NCBI RefSeq assembly: GCF_051859025.1
Contig: NZ_JBHYGL010000001.1
Location: 930,001 to 994,000 of the forward strand
Direction of reading: 5' to 3'
Origin: Falsiroseomonas sp051859025
GTDB taxonomy: Bacteria; Pseudomonadota; Alphaproteobacteria; Acetobacterales; Acetobacteraceae
DNA length: 64,000 nucleotides
Part shown: in pieces, positions 7,815 through 15,824 of the stretch
Layout: every line of letters begins with the position of its first letter
Position numbering within the stretch: position 1 is the first letter of the stretch
Position numbers and translations under genes: made by a program
The notes under the pieces: model-generated
The model's input: only the letters and a program-made list of their open reading frames with translations
Database searches by the model: none
What the model was told of the DNA's origin: nothing

Positions 7815-8413
7815 GCCTTGAACTCCGCGAGGCGTGCGACGTAGCGCGCCAGCATGTCGATCTCGATATTCACCGCATCGCCGGGCTTCAGCGTGGCGAA
7901 GCCCGTGACCTCCGCGGTGTGGGGGATGATGTTGACGCCGAAGTTTTCGTCGGTCGCCTCGTTCACCGTGAGGGAGCAGCCATCGATGGCGATGCTGCCC
8001 TTCCTGGCCACGAAGCGGATGAAGTCGCGCGGCATGGCGAAGGTCCAGCGCGTCGATCCGTTTTCCGGCACCGCCGCCGTGACGGTGCCGACGCAATCGA
8101 CATGGCCGGAGACGATGTGGCCGCCCATCTCGTCGCCGAGTTTCAGCGACCGTTCCAGGTTGATCCGCCGCCCCACCTGCCAGGTGCCGAGCGTGGTATT
8201 GGAGAGTGTCTCGGCGGAGGCTTCGACCGTGAAGCTGCCGGTGCCGTATTCGATCGCCGTCAGGCAGCAGCCGGAACAGCAGATGGAGGCGCCGATGGCG
8301 GCGCCGTCCAGCCAGCCCGGCGGCGTCGCGATGGTGAGGCGCATGTCGCGCCCGTCGCCGATCGGGGTGATGGCGGTGATGACGCCCTGTGCGGTGACGA
8401 TACCCGTGAACAT
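7811..8413 (-). CDS. ribE: Riboflavin synthase, alpha subunit type
   Basis: This enzyme dismutates two 6,7-dimethyl-8-ribityllumazine molecules to riboflavin and the pyrimidine precursor. The 200-residue protein shows the internal duplication of the trimeric RibE/RibC family. The N-terminal barrel begins MFTGIVTAQG with GASICCSGCCLTA, and the second barrel has GHIVSGHVDCVG and GSIAIDGCSLTVNEA. The SGCC version of the NGVC motif is less common but occurs in alphaproteobacteria. It overlaps ribD by one base and ribBX by four, inside a tightly packed riboflavin operon. No FMN riboswitch was seen in the operon. Confidence 0.96.
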   Translation of the reverse strand: MFTGIVTAQGVITAITPIGDGRDMRLTIATPPGWLDGAAIGASICCSGCCLTAIEYGTGSFTVEASAETLSNTTLGTWQVGRRINLERSLKLGDEMGGHIVSGHVDCVGTVTAAVPENGSTRWTFAMPRDFIRFVARKGSIAIDGCSLTVNEATDENFGVNIIPHTAEVTGFATLKPGDAVNIEIDMLARYVARLAEFKA

Positions 8414-9513
8414 CAGCCGGCCTCGATCTCGTATTCGGACAGCAGGTCAGGCCCCAGGGTCCGCACCGCCACGCGGCGGAACTTGGGCGCGGAAGCCAGA
8501 TCGGGCAATGGCAACTCGTAGGAAGCGGGGATTCCGTCGCCGCCGATGACCATCGGCGCGTGGAACCAGGCGAGGCGGTCCACCAGTTTTTCCCGGAGCA
8601 GGGAGGCCGCAATGCCGGACCCGCCCTCCGCCAGCAACCGGGTGATGCCGCGCGCGGCCAGGGCCGAGAGGACGCCGTGCAGGGAAAGGCCGGTCGGGCC
8701 GCTTTCGACCTCGATCACCTCGACCCCGGCTTCCCGCAGGGGCGCCAGCGCGGCCTCGGCATGGCCGGGGGTGGTGCAGACCAGGGTCGGAACCTCCCGC
8801 GCCGTGCGGACCAGCTTCGAACCCAGGGGGATGCGCAGCCTGGCATCGGCCACCACGCGGGGCGCGGGGACGGGCACGCCGCCAGGCAGGCGGCAGGTCA
8901 GGTCGGGGTCGTCGTCGATGACGGTGCCGCTGCCGACCAGGATGGCGTCGTGGCGGGCCCGCAGGCCATGGGCGGCGCGGCGGGCGGCGGGGCCCGTGAT
9001 CCAGCGGCTTTCCTTGGTGGCGGTGGCGATCCGGCCATCCAGCGTGGTCGCCAGCTTGAGCGTCACCATCGGCAGGCCGTGGCGCAGGCGCTTGATGAAG
9101 CCGGCCGTGACGCGCTCCGCCTCCTCCCGCAGCAGCCCCTCCTCCACCACGATCCCCGCGGCGGCGAGTTTCCGGAATCCTTCGCCATCGACCCGTGGGT
9201 CGGGATCGCGAAGTGCCACCACCACCCGCGCCACCCCGGCGGCGGCCAGGGCATCGGTGCAGGGGGGCGTGCGGCCCCAGTGGCAGCAGGGTTCCAGCGT
9301 GACATAGGCGGTGCCGCCCCGCGCGCGGTCGCCGGCGCGCTTCAGCGCCTCCGTCTCCGCATGGGGGCGCCCGCCGGGCTGGGTCCAGCCGCGGCCGACC
9401 ACCTGGCCGTCGCTCGCCACGATCACGCAGCCGACCGCGGGGTTGGGCCAGGTATTGCCCAGGCCACGCGAGGCCAGCGCGAGCGCCGCCCGCATGTGAG
9501 TCACATCATCCAC
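8413..9513 (-). CDS. ribD: Bifunctional riboflavin deaminase/reductase RibD
   Basis: RibD deaminates the pyrimidine intermediate and then reduces its ribosyl group with NADPH. The 366-residue product has an N-terminal cytidine-deaminase-like domain with the zinc site HAETEAL (about residue 50) and PCCHWGRTPPCTDAL, and a C-terminal reductase domain starting around LPMVTLKLATTLDGRIA (residue about 145). The latter carries HDAILVGSGTVIDDDPDLTCR and LLAEGGSGIAASLL. Both domains look intact. It sits five bases after nrdR and overlaps ribE by one base. Confidence 0.97.
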   Translation of the reverse strand: MDDVTHMRAALALASRGLGNTWPNPAVGCVIVASDGQVVGRGWTQPGGRPHAETEALKRAGDRARGGTAYVTLEPCCHWGRTPPCTDALAAAGVARVVVALRDPDPRVDGEGFRKLAAAGIVVEEGLLREEAERVTAGFIKRLRHGLPMVTLKLATTLDGRIATATKESRWITGPAARRAAHGLRARHDAILVGSGTVIDDDPDLTCRLPGGVPVPAPRVVADARLRIPLGSKLVRTAREVPTLVCTTPGHAEAALAPLREAGVEVIEVESGPTGLSLHGVLSALAARGITRLLAEGGSGIAASLLREKLVDRLAWFHAPMVIGGDGIPASYELPLPDLASAPKFRRVAVRTLGPDLLSEYEIEAG

Positions 9514-9518
9514 GAGGG

Positions 9519-9971
9519 TCAGGAGCCTTCGATCTTGCCCAGGAAGGCCCGGAAATCCTTGGCCTCGCGGAAATTGCGATAGACCGAGGCGAAGCGGACA
9601 TAGGCGACCTCATCCACGTCGCGCAGCGTTTCCATCACCACCTCCCCCACCCGGCGGCTGGTGACTTCGCTGTCGGCCTCCACTTCCAGGCGACGCTGGA
9701 TGCCCGAGACGATGCGCTCGATCCGCTCCTCGTCGAAGGGACGCTTGCGCAGCGCCACGCGGACGGAGCGCGCGAGCTTGTCACGGTCAAACGGCACGCG
9801 GCGGCCATCGGTCTTGACCACGAGCAGTTCGCGCAGCTGCACCCGTTCGAAGGTGGTGAAGCGGTTGCCGCAGGCGGGGCAGGACCGGCGGCGCCGGATG
9901 GAAGCCCCATCCTCCGCCGGCCGGCTGTCCTTCACCTGCGTGTCTTCGTTCCCACAGAACGGGCAGCGCAT
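9519..9971 (-). CDS. nrdR: Transcriptional repressor NrdR
   Basis: NrdR represses ribonucleotide reductase genes when its ATP-cone domain is loaded with adenine nucleotides. The 150-residue protein has the expected length and layout. An N-terminal zinc ribbon has the pairs CPFC (residues 3-6) and CPAC (about residues 31-34), with a basic RRRRS patch. An ATP-cone follows (VVKTDGRRVPFDRDKLARSV, from about residue 50). The C-terminus EAKDFRAFLGKIEGS is typical. It lies between glyA (12 bases) and ribD (5 bases); glyA-nrdR-rib order is common in alphaproteobacteria. I saw no clear NrdR box in this window. Confidence 0.97.
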   Translation of the reverse strand: MRCPFCGNEDTQVKDSRPAEDGASIRRRRSCPACGNRFTTFERVQLRELLVVKTDGRRVPFDRDKLARSVRVALRKRPFDEERIERIVSGIQRRLEVEADSEVTSRRVGEVVMETLRDVDEVAYVRFASVYRNFREAKDFRAFLGKIEGS

Positions 9972-9983
9972 GGGGTCAGGACC

Positions 9984-11282
9984 TCAGTAGATCGGGAAGC
10001 GCCGGCACAGCTCCAGCACCCGGCCCTTCACGGCGGCTTCCACCGCGGCGTTGGCGTCCGGCGCGTTGGCCTTCGCCAGCCCGTCCAGCACTTCGCCGAT
10101 CATCTGGCCGACGAGGGTGAACTCCGCCTCCCCGAAGCCGCGGGTCGTCGCGGCGGGGCTGCCGAGGCGGACGCCGGAGGTGGTCATCGGCTTCTCCGGG
10201 TCGAAGGGGATGCCGTTCTTGTTGCAGGTCAGGTGGGCGCGGTTCAGCGCACCCTCCGCCGCCTTGCCCGTCAGCTTCTTGGGCCGCAAATCCACCAGCA
10301 CCAGGTGGTTGTCCGTGCCGCCCGTCACCAGGTCGAGCCCCTGCTTCTTCAGCTCCTCCGCCAGCGCATTCGCATTGGCGACGACCTGCTTCGCATAGGT
10401 GCGGAATTCCGGGCGCAGCGCCTCTCCGAACGCCACGGCCTTGGCGGCGATGACATGCATCAGCGGGCCGCCCTGCAGGCCAGGGAACACCGCGCTGTTG
10501 AACTTCTTGGCCAGCGCCTCGTCGTTGGTGAGGATCATGCCGCCGCGGGGGCCGCGCAGCGTCTTGTGCGTGGTCGTGGTCGCGACATGGGCGTGGGGGA
10601 ACGGGGACGGATGCGCGCCGCCGGCGACCAGGCCCGCGAAATGCGCCATGTCCACCATGAACCAGGCGCCGATCTCATCCGCGATCGCCCGGAACGCGGC
10701 AAAATCCCAGGTGCGGGCGTAGGCCGAGCCACCCGCGATGATGAGCTTCGGCTTGTTCTCCAGCGCGATGCGCCGGACCTCCGCCATGTCGATCCGCTGG
10801 TCTTCGCGCCGCACCGTGTAGGGGACGGGCTTGAACCACTTGCCGGACTGGTTGGCCGGGGCGCCATGCGTCAGGTGCCCGCCCGCCGCCAGGTCGAGGC
10901 CCATGAAGCTGTCGCCGGGCTGGAGCAGGGCGAAGAACACGGCCTGGTTGGCCTGGGCGCCGCTATGCGGCTGGACATTGGCGAAGCCGCAATCGAACAG
11001 CTTCTTCGCGCGCTCGATCGCCAGCGTTTCCGCCACGTCCACGAATTCGCAGCCGCCATAGTAGCGGCGGCCGGGATAGCCCTCCGCGTACTTGTTGGTC
11101 ATCACGCTGCCCTGGGCTTCCAGCACGGCGCGGGAGACGATGTTCTCCGACGCGATCAGCTCGATCCCGTCCTGCTGGCGGATCAGCTCATCCCGGATGG
11201 AGGCGGCGAGTTCGGGATCGGTCTCCGTCACGGGGGCGGAGAAGAAGCGGGCGGGGGTGACCGCGGGTGTGGTCTCGTTCAT
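9984..11282 (-). CDS. glyA: Serine hydroxymethyltransferase
   Basis: GlyA interconverts serine and glycine with tetrahydrofolate, supplying one-carbon units. The 432-residue PLP enzyme carries GIELIASENIVS near the N-terminus, NKYAEGYPGRRYYGG, the cofactor motif VDMAHFAGL and the Schiff-base lysine at about residue 240 in TTTTHKTLRGPRGG. The ATG at 11282 overlaps the rpiB stop by four bases (ATGA) and gives MNETTPAV; a longer reading from 11297 adds only five residues. It belongs to the rpiB-glyA-nrdR-rib operon. Confidence 0.98.
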   Translation of the reverse strand: MNETTPAVTPARFFSAPVTETDPELAASIRDELIRQQDGIELIASENIVSRAVLEAQGSVMTNKYAEGYPGRRYYGGCEFVDVAETLAIERAKKLFDCGFANVQPHSGAQANQAVFFALLQPGDSFMGLDLAAGGHLTHGAPANQSGKWFKPVPYTVRREDQRIDMAEVRRIALENKPKLIIAGGSAYARTWDFAAFRAIADEIGAWFMVDMAHFAGLVAGGAHPSPFPHAHVATTTTHKTLRGPRGGMILTNDEALAKKFNSAVFPGLQGGPLMHVIAAKAVAFGEALRPEFRTYAKQVVANANALAEELKKQGLDLVTGGTDNHLVLVDLRPKKLTGKAAEGALNRAHLTCNKNGIPFDPEKPMTTSGVRLGSPAATTRGFGEAEFTLVGQMIGEVLDGLAKANAPDANAAVEAAVKGRVLELCRRFPIY

Positions 11283-11764
11283 GGGGACGCGCTCCAACCG
11301 GGGCTGAGCTTCTGCACGCGGCGCCCGTGGCGGCCGCCTTCGAAGGGGGTGTCGAGGAAGATTCGGACGGCGTCCAGCGCCACCTCCATGCCCGTCATCC
11401 GGGCACCGAGGGCGATGACGTTGGCGTCGTTGTGGGTCCGCGTCAGCCGCGCGCCGGTGACATCATGCACCAGGGCGCAGCGGATGGCGGGGTTGCGGTT
11501 GGCGGCGATGGAGATGCCGATGCCGGTGCCGCAGACCAGCACGCCGAAGGTGGCACGGCCTTCCGCCACGGCGGAGGCCACGGCCGCGCCGAAATCGGGG
11601 TAGTCCACGCTTTCGGTCCCATGGGTGCCGAGGTCCAGCACCGGATGGCCGGCGGCTTCCAGCATCTCCCGGATCGCGGCCTTCATCGCCACGCCGGCGT
11701 GGTCCGCGCCCAGGGCGACCGTGGCGGCAACCGTGGGGGCTATGGGTGTATTCGCAGGGTTCAT
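11279..11764 (-). CDS. rpiB: Ribose-5-phosphate isomerase B
   Basis: RpiB interconverts ribose 5-phosphate and ribulose 5-phosphate; ribulose 5-phosphate is also the substrate of the RibB domain downstream. The 161-residue protein has the LacAB/RpiB motifs VALGADHAGVAMK near the start, DLGTHGTESVDYPDFG, the catalytic-cysteine segment VLVCGTGIGISIAANR (about residue 80) and THNDANVIALGAR. The start at 11764 (MNPANTPIAP) is the first ATG before the core; the frame stays open upstream but that stretch is antisense to the metY-type gene. It is the first gene of the long leftward run. Confidence 0.95.
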   Translation of the reverse strand: MNPANTPIAPTVAATVALGADHAGVAMKAAIREMLEAAGHPVLDLGTHGTESVDYPDFGAAVASAVAEGRATFGVLVCGTGIGISIAANRNPAIRCALVHDVTGARLTRTHNDANVIALGARMTGMEVALDAVRIFLDTPFEGGRHGRRVQKLSPGWSASP

Positions 11765-12004
11765 GCGGGATTGACTACCACGGCGGGTGGCCGCCCGGAA
11801 CCACCGACCCAACCCCTTGGGGGCGCAACCCAGACCCGCGCGGGGCGGGAGATGAAACCTCCCCTTTCGACCCCAGCGACAGCACCGCCATCCTGCCCCG
11901 TGCCGCCACCACGGCAGGTTGCATCCCGCCTTGCGCCCACCCCCGGGCCCGTGGATGGATGCGGCCATCATCGCACCGCCAGAGGCGGGCAGGAGGAGGG
12001 TCAC
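11765..12004. promoter_or_regulatory. Divergent intergenic region and metY leader
   Basis: These 240 bases carry the promoters of the leftward rpiB operon and of the rightward sulfhydrylase gene. A strong ribosome-binding site (GGAGGAGGG) sits just before the ATG at 12005. Small GC-rich inverted repeats are present (for example ggcgg-gtgg-ccgcc near 11783), but I could not find the conserved core of a SAM-II or SAH riboswitch. No clear promoter elements stand out. Confidence 0.45.
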
Positions 12005-13297
12005 ATGGCCGATTCGACGAACCCGGAAACCATCGCGCTGCATGCGGGCTGGCGCGCCGACCCCACCACCGGCTCCGTCGCCGTGCCGATCCACCAGACC
12101 ACCAGCTTCCAGTTCCAGGATACCGGCCATGCCGCCCGACTGTTCGGCCTGGCGGAGATGGGGAACATCTACACCCGCATCATGAACCCGACCGTGGATG
12201 TGCTGGAAAAGCGCATCGCGGCGCTGGAGGGGGGCGTGGCGGGCCTGGCACTCGGCTCCGGCCAGGCGGCCACCACCTTCTGCGTGCTGAACCTCTGCGA
12301 GGCCGGGGACAACATCGTCTCCTCCACGGACCTCTATGGCGGCACCTGGAACCTGTTCGCCAACACCCTGAAGACCTTCGGCATCGAGGTCCGCTTCGTC
12401 GATCCGGCGGACCCCGAGGCCTTCGTCCGCGCCACCGATGACCGCACCCGCTGCTGGTACGCGGAGACGCTGCCGAACCCGAAGCTCCGCGTCTTCCCGA
12501 TCGCGGAAGTGGCGGCGCTGGGGCGCAAGATCGGCGTTCCGCTGATCATGGACAACACGGCGGCGCCGGTGCTGTGCAAGCCCCTCGCGCTGGGTGCGGC
12601 CATCGTCATGCATTCCACGACCAAGTGGATCGGCGGGCATGGCACCAGCATCGGCGGCGTGGTGGTGGATGGCGGCAATTTCGACTGGGAAGGCAATGCC
12701 GCCCGCTTCCCGACGCTGAACAAGCCGGATGCCAGCTACCATGGCGCGGTCTGGACCCAGGCGGTGAAGCCGCTCGGCCCCGTCGCCTACATCATCCGGA
12801 TGCGGGTGATCCTGCTGCGGGACCTCGGCGCGCCGATGGCGCCGATGAACGCCTTCCTGACGCTGCAGGGGCTGGAGACGCTGCCGCTGCGCATGGAGCG
12901 CCACTGCGCCAACGCCATCAAGGTGGCCTCCTTCCTCGCCAGCCACCCCGCCGTCGCCTCCGTCACCCATCCCAGCCTGATGACCGGGGAGAACAAGCGC
13001 CGGGCGGATGCGGCGCTGAAGGGCGGCTATGGCTCGCTGATGGGCTTCGAGCTGAAGGCAGGGGCCGAGGCAGGCCGCAAGTTCATCGAATCGCTGAAAA
13101 TGTTCTACCACGTCGCCAATATCGGTGACGCCCGCAGCCTGGCGATCCACCCCGCCACCACCACCCACAGCCAGCTGAATGCGGAGGAACAGGCGGCCTC
13201 CGGCGTCTCCCCGGGCTATGTGCGGCTTTCCATTGGCATCGAGCATATCGACGATATCCTGGCGGACCTCACCCAGGCCCTGGACGCCACCGCATGA
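12005..13297 (+). CDS. metY: O-acetylhomoserine aminocarboxypropyltransferase/sulfhydrylase
   Basis: This PLP enzyme of the Cys/Met metabolism family (430 residues) most likely makes homocysteine from O-acetylhomoserine and sulfide. Evidence: ETIALHAGWRADPTTG at the N-terminus, QTTSFQFQDTGHAARLFGL with the long insertion typical of MetY, YTRIMNPTVDVLEKRIAALE, the cofactor lysine at about residue 207 in HSTTKWIGGHGT, and SIGIEHIDDILADL near the C-terminus. The 430-residue length favours MetY over MetB/MetZ (about 390-400). A GGAGGAGGG ribosome-binding site precedes the ATG. The stop overlaps hemB by four bases. Confidence 0.92.
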   Translation: MADSTNPETIALHAGWRADPTTGSVAVPIHQTTSFQFQDTGHAARLFGLAEMGNIYTRIMNPTVDVLEKRIAALEGGVAGLALGSGQAATTFCVLNLCEAGDNIVSSTDLYGGTWNLFANTLKTFGIEVRFVDPADPEAFVRATDDRTRCWYAETLPNPKLRVFPIAEVAALGRKIGVPLIMDNTAAPVLCKPLALGAAIVMHSTTKWIGGHGTSIGGVVVDGGNFDWEGNAARFPTLNKPDASYHGAVWTQAVKPLGPVAYIIRMRVILLRDLGAPMAPMNAFLTLQGLETLPLRMERHCANAIKVASFLASHPAVASVTHPSLMTGENKRRADAALKGGYGSLMGFELKAGAEAGRKFIESLKMFYHVANIGDARSLAIHPATTTHSQLNAEEQAASGVSPGYVRLSIGIEHIDDILADLTQALDATA

Positions 13298-14346
13298 ACG
13301 CGTTTGATAAGTCGAGCCCCGCGCTCCCCCTGGCTGCCACGGCGGGCGGCTTCCCCGCCATCCGCCCGCGCCGCAACCGGGTGGATGCCTTCACCCGGCG
13401 CCTGGTGGCGGAGAACAAGCTTTCCATCGATGACCTGATCTGGCCGATCTTCGTCATCGAGGGGACGGGCATCGAAACCGATGTCGCCTCCATGCCCGGG
13501 GTCAAGCGCGTGACGCTGGACCGCCTGGCGCATCACGTGGCCCCCGCCGTCGCGGCCGGCGTGCCAGCCGTGGCGCTGTTCCCCGCCACGCCATCCGAGA
13601 AGAAGGATGGCGAGGGGACGGAGGCCAAGAACCCGAACAACCTGATGTGCAGCGCCGCCCGCCTGCTGAAGCACGAATACCCGCATCTCGGCCTGATCGG
13701 GGATGTGGCGCTCGACCCCTATACCGACCACGGGCATGACGGCGTGCTGCGGGAAGGCCCGGGCGGCCTGTATGTCGCGAATGACGAGACGGTGGACATC
13801 CTCACCATCCAGGCCGTGATCCAGGCGGAGGCCGGCATCGATGTCATCGCGCCGTCGGACATGATGGATGGGCGCGTCGGCAGTATTCGCGCAGCCCTTG
13901 ATTCTCGGGGGCTGATCCACACGCGGATCATGTCCTACGCCGCCAAATACGCCTCCGCCTTCTATGGCCCCTTCCGGGAAGCGGTGGGATCGGGCGGCAG
14001 CCTCAAGGGCGGCGACAAGAAGACCTACCAGATGGACCCCGCCAATTCCGAGGAAGCCCTGCGCGAAGTGGCGCTCGACCTCGCGGAGGGCGCGGACATG
14101 GTCATGGTCAAGCCGGGGATGCCCTATCTGGACATCGTGCGGCGCGTAAAGGACCGCTTCGGCGTGCCGACCTTCGCCTATCAGGTCAGCGGGGAATACG
14201 CGATGATCATGGCGGCGGTGGAGCGCGGCTGGATGGACCGGGAACGCGCCATGATGGAGAGCCTGCTGGGCTTCAAGCGCGCCGGGGCCGACGGGGTGCT
14301 GACCTATTTCGCGGTCGAGGCCGCGCAGGTGCTGCGCCGTGCCTGA
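13294..14346 (+). CDS. hemB: Delta-aminolevulinic acid dehydratase (porphobilinogen synthase)
   Basis: HemB joins two 5-aminolevulinate molecules to porphobilinogen in haem synthesis. The 350-residue enzyme has the RPRRNRVDAFTRRLVAE opening, DVALDPYTDHGHDG in the metal-site region (no cysteine-rich zinc triad, so a magnesium/potassium-type enzyme), APSDMMDGRVG, and the two Schiff-base lysines at about 218 (SYAAKYASAFYGPF) and 273 (MVKPGMPYLD). Translation is probably coupled to metY through an ATGA overlap, an unusual metabolic partner. It ends overlapping a GTG-started unknown gene by eight bases. Confidence 0.97.
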   Translation: MNAFDKSSPALPLAATAGGFPAIRPRRNRVDAFTRRLVAENKLSIDDLIWPIFVIEGTGIETDVASMPGVKRVTLDRLAHHVAPAVAAGVPAVALFPATPSEKKDGEGTEAKNPNNLMCSAARLLKHEYPHLGLIGDVALDPYTDHGHDGVLREGPGGLYVANDETVDILTIQAVIQAEAGIDVIAPSDMMDGRVGSIRAALDSRGLIHTRIMSYAAKYASAFYGPFREAVGSGGSLKGGDKKTYQMDPANSEEALREVALDLAEGADMVMVKPGMPYLDIVRRVKDRFGVPTFAYQVSGEYAMIMAAVERGWMDRERAMMESLLGFKRAGADGVLTYFAVEAAQVLRRA

Positions 14347-14683
14347 ACCCATCCCCTTGCCGCGTCCCTGGCATGGCGCCTCCGACAAGCCGGAGACGCC
14401 GGCCGTCGCGGCGTTGCGGGCGCAGCGGGCGGAGGTCGATGCGCTGATGGCCTTCAGCCACGCGCCCGAAGGGGAAGCCAAGGCGCTGGCCTGGTGGCGG
14501 CTCCATCGCCAGCGCCAGGCCCGGGCGACCCTGCTGGGGGCGGAGGAGGCGCTGCGCCTCTCCCCCCTGCCCTCGCCGCCGGAAGGCGCGCTCGGCCCCT
14601 GGCAGAAGCTGCGGCTCCGGCTCGGCTGGTTCGACCCGGCGCGGGCGAAACCGCCGGCCAGGCTGGCGCGGCGGCTGCGCTGA
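14339..14683 (+). CDS. Unrecognised 114-residue protein downstream of hemB
   Basis: I do not recognise this protein. It starts with GTG inside the last codons of hemB (8-base overlap), so it is probably translated from the hemB message. It has no signal peptide or membrane segment. The middle is Ala/Arg/Glu-rich and probably helical (about residues 20-70, with LAWWRLHRQRQARA). It then has a Pro-rich link and a short motif LRLRLGWFDPARAKPPARLARRLR at the C-terminus, which looks conserved in character. The GC3 bias matches its neighbours. It could be a small species-level protein of unknown role. Confidence 0.6.
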   Translation: MPEPIPLPRPWHGASDKPETPAVAALRAQRAEVDALMAFSHAPEGEAKALAWWRLHRQRQARATLLGAEEALRLSPLPSPPEGALGPWQKLRLRLGWFDPARAKPPARLARRLR

Positions 14684-14704
14684 CCGCTGGTGGAGGCCAT
14701 TGGG

Positions 14705-14736
14705 GGGGGGCGGCCCCGCTCCCCTGGCCGCCCCCC
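14705..14736. terminator. Bidirectional hairpin between convergent genes
   Basis: An 11-bp inverted repeat (GGGGGGCGGCC with GGCCGCCCCCC, loop about 10 bases) fills the gap between the 114-residue gene and the convergent Bug receptor gene. A run of nine G residues starts it at 14702. It lacks a clean U-run but its position suits a bidirectional terminator. Confidence 0.6.
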
Positions 14737-14737
14737 G

Positions 14738-15721
14738 CTATTCCACCTGCATGCGCAGATCCCGCACCAGCGGCCGTACCGCGGCGATCTGGCCGTGAAC
14801 CTGGGCCGTGAATTCGGCCGCGCTGTTGCCGCCGGGCTCCGCGCCCAGTTCCGCGATGCGCGATGCCAGCGGTGGATGGCGCGCGGCGGCGGCGATTTCG
14901 GCGTGCAGCCGCACCAGCACCGGCTGCGGCGTCCGGGAAGGCGCGAAGAAGCCGTTCCAGCCCAGCAGTTCCGCATTGGGGAAGCCCTGTTCCCGCACCG
15001 TCGGGATGTTGGGCAGGGCGCTGGCGCGGCTGGCCGCCAGCGTCGCGATCGGCCGTAGCGCGCCGCCACGGATGTGCTGGAGGGAGGAGGAGAGCTGGTC
15101 GCCGCCGAAGGCGATGCGCCCGGCCAACATTTCCTGCACCAGCGGCGCCGCGCCGCGGAAGGGGACGTGTTCCATGGCGAAGCCGCCATCGCGCTTCAGC
15201 ACCTCCCCGATCAGGTTGATGGTGCTGCCGGGGCCGGTCGATCCGTAGAAGGGCGGAGAGGACTGCGCCTTGGCCCAGGCCACCAGCTCCGCCAGGTTCG
15301 TCGCCGGCACCTGCGCGTTCACCAGCAGCATCATGGGCACGTTGGCGCCCAGCGAGATGGGCGCGAAGTCACGCTCGATCGAATGCGGCGCGCGGCCGAC
15401 GAATTCCAGCGCGGCCGTGGTGGTGGAGAAGGTGAGGTTGTGGAACAGCAGCACCTGCCCATCCGCCGGCGCCTTCGCCACCACATCGGCGCCGATGGAC
15501 CCGCCCGCGCCGCCGCGGTTCTCCACCACGACGGAAACGCCCAGCGTCTCCCCCAGCCGCTGCGCGTAGAGGCGGGCGAGGATGTCGGTGGTGCCGCCGG
15601 CCGGGAAGGGCACGACGATGCGGATCGGCGCGGTGGGCTGCCAATTGCCCTGGGCGCGAAGCCCGGGGGCGGCGAGCAGCCCGGCCGTGGCCAAAGCGAG
15701 GGTGCGGCGGGTCAGGCGCAT
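14738..15721 (-). CDS. Bug-family tripartite tricarboxylate transporter substrate-binding protein
   Basis: This is a predicted periplasmic receptor of the Bug (TctC-like) family, 327 residues. It starts with a Sec/Tat-like signal (MRLTRRTLALATAGLLAAPG, cleavage after LRAQ), then APIRIVVPFPAGGTTDILAR, VVVENRGGAGGSIGADVVAKA and PSIGVNLI-type segments seen as YGSTGPGSTINLIGE, with PFRGAAPLVQEMLAGRI. These receptors bind carboxylates and other small metabolites, but no TctA/TctB permease genes are nearby, as is usual for expanded Bug families. The frame is open upstream but the signal peptide fixes the start at 15721. The ligand cannot be predicted. Confidence 0.92.
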   Translation of the reverse strand: MRLTRRTLALATAGLLAAPGLRAQGNWQPTAPIRIVVPFPAGGTTDILARLYAQRLGETLGVSVVVENRGGAGGSIGADVVAKAPADGQVLLFHNLTFSTTTAALEFVGRAPHSIERDFAPISLGANVPMMLLVNAQVPATNLAELVAWAKAQSSPPFYGSTGPGSTINLIGEVLKRDGGFAMEHVPFRGAAPLVQEMLAGRIAFGGDQLSSSLQHIRGGALRPIATLAASRASALPNIPTVREQGFPNAELLGWNGFFAPSRTPQPVLVRLHAEIAAAARHPPLASRIAELGAEPGGNSAAEFTAQVHGQIAAVRPLVRDLRMQVE

Positions 15722-15824
15722 GAGGTTTCCTCCGGTCGCGCCGTCCATTGGATTGCGGCGCCGTAAGGAAAGCCTCCGCCCGGGCCGGTGCTCCGTCAAG
15801 CCGGCCCGTCAAGCAGCAGTGGCG

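Noticed and set aside
8413..9513. FMN riboswitch ahead of the riboflavin genes
   Set aside because: ribD begins five bases after nrdR, with no room for an aptamer; the genes belong to a longer operon starting at rpiB.
11765..12004. SAM-II riboswitch upstream of metY
   Set aside because: I could not find the conserved loop and pseudoknot bases; only generic GC-rich pairing is visible.
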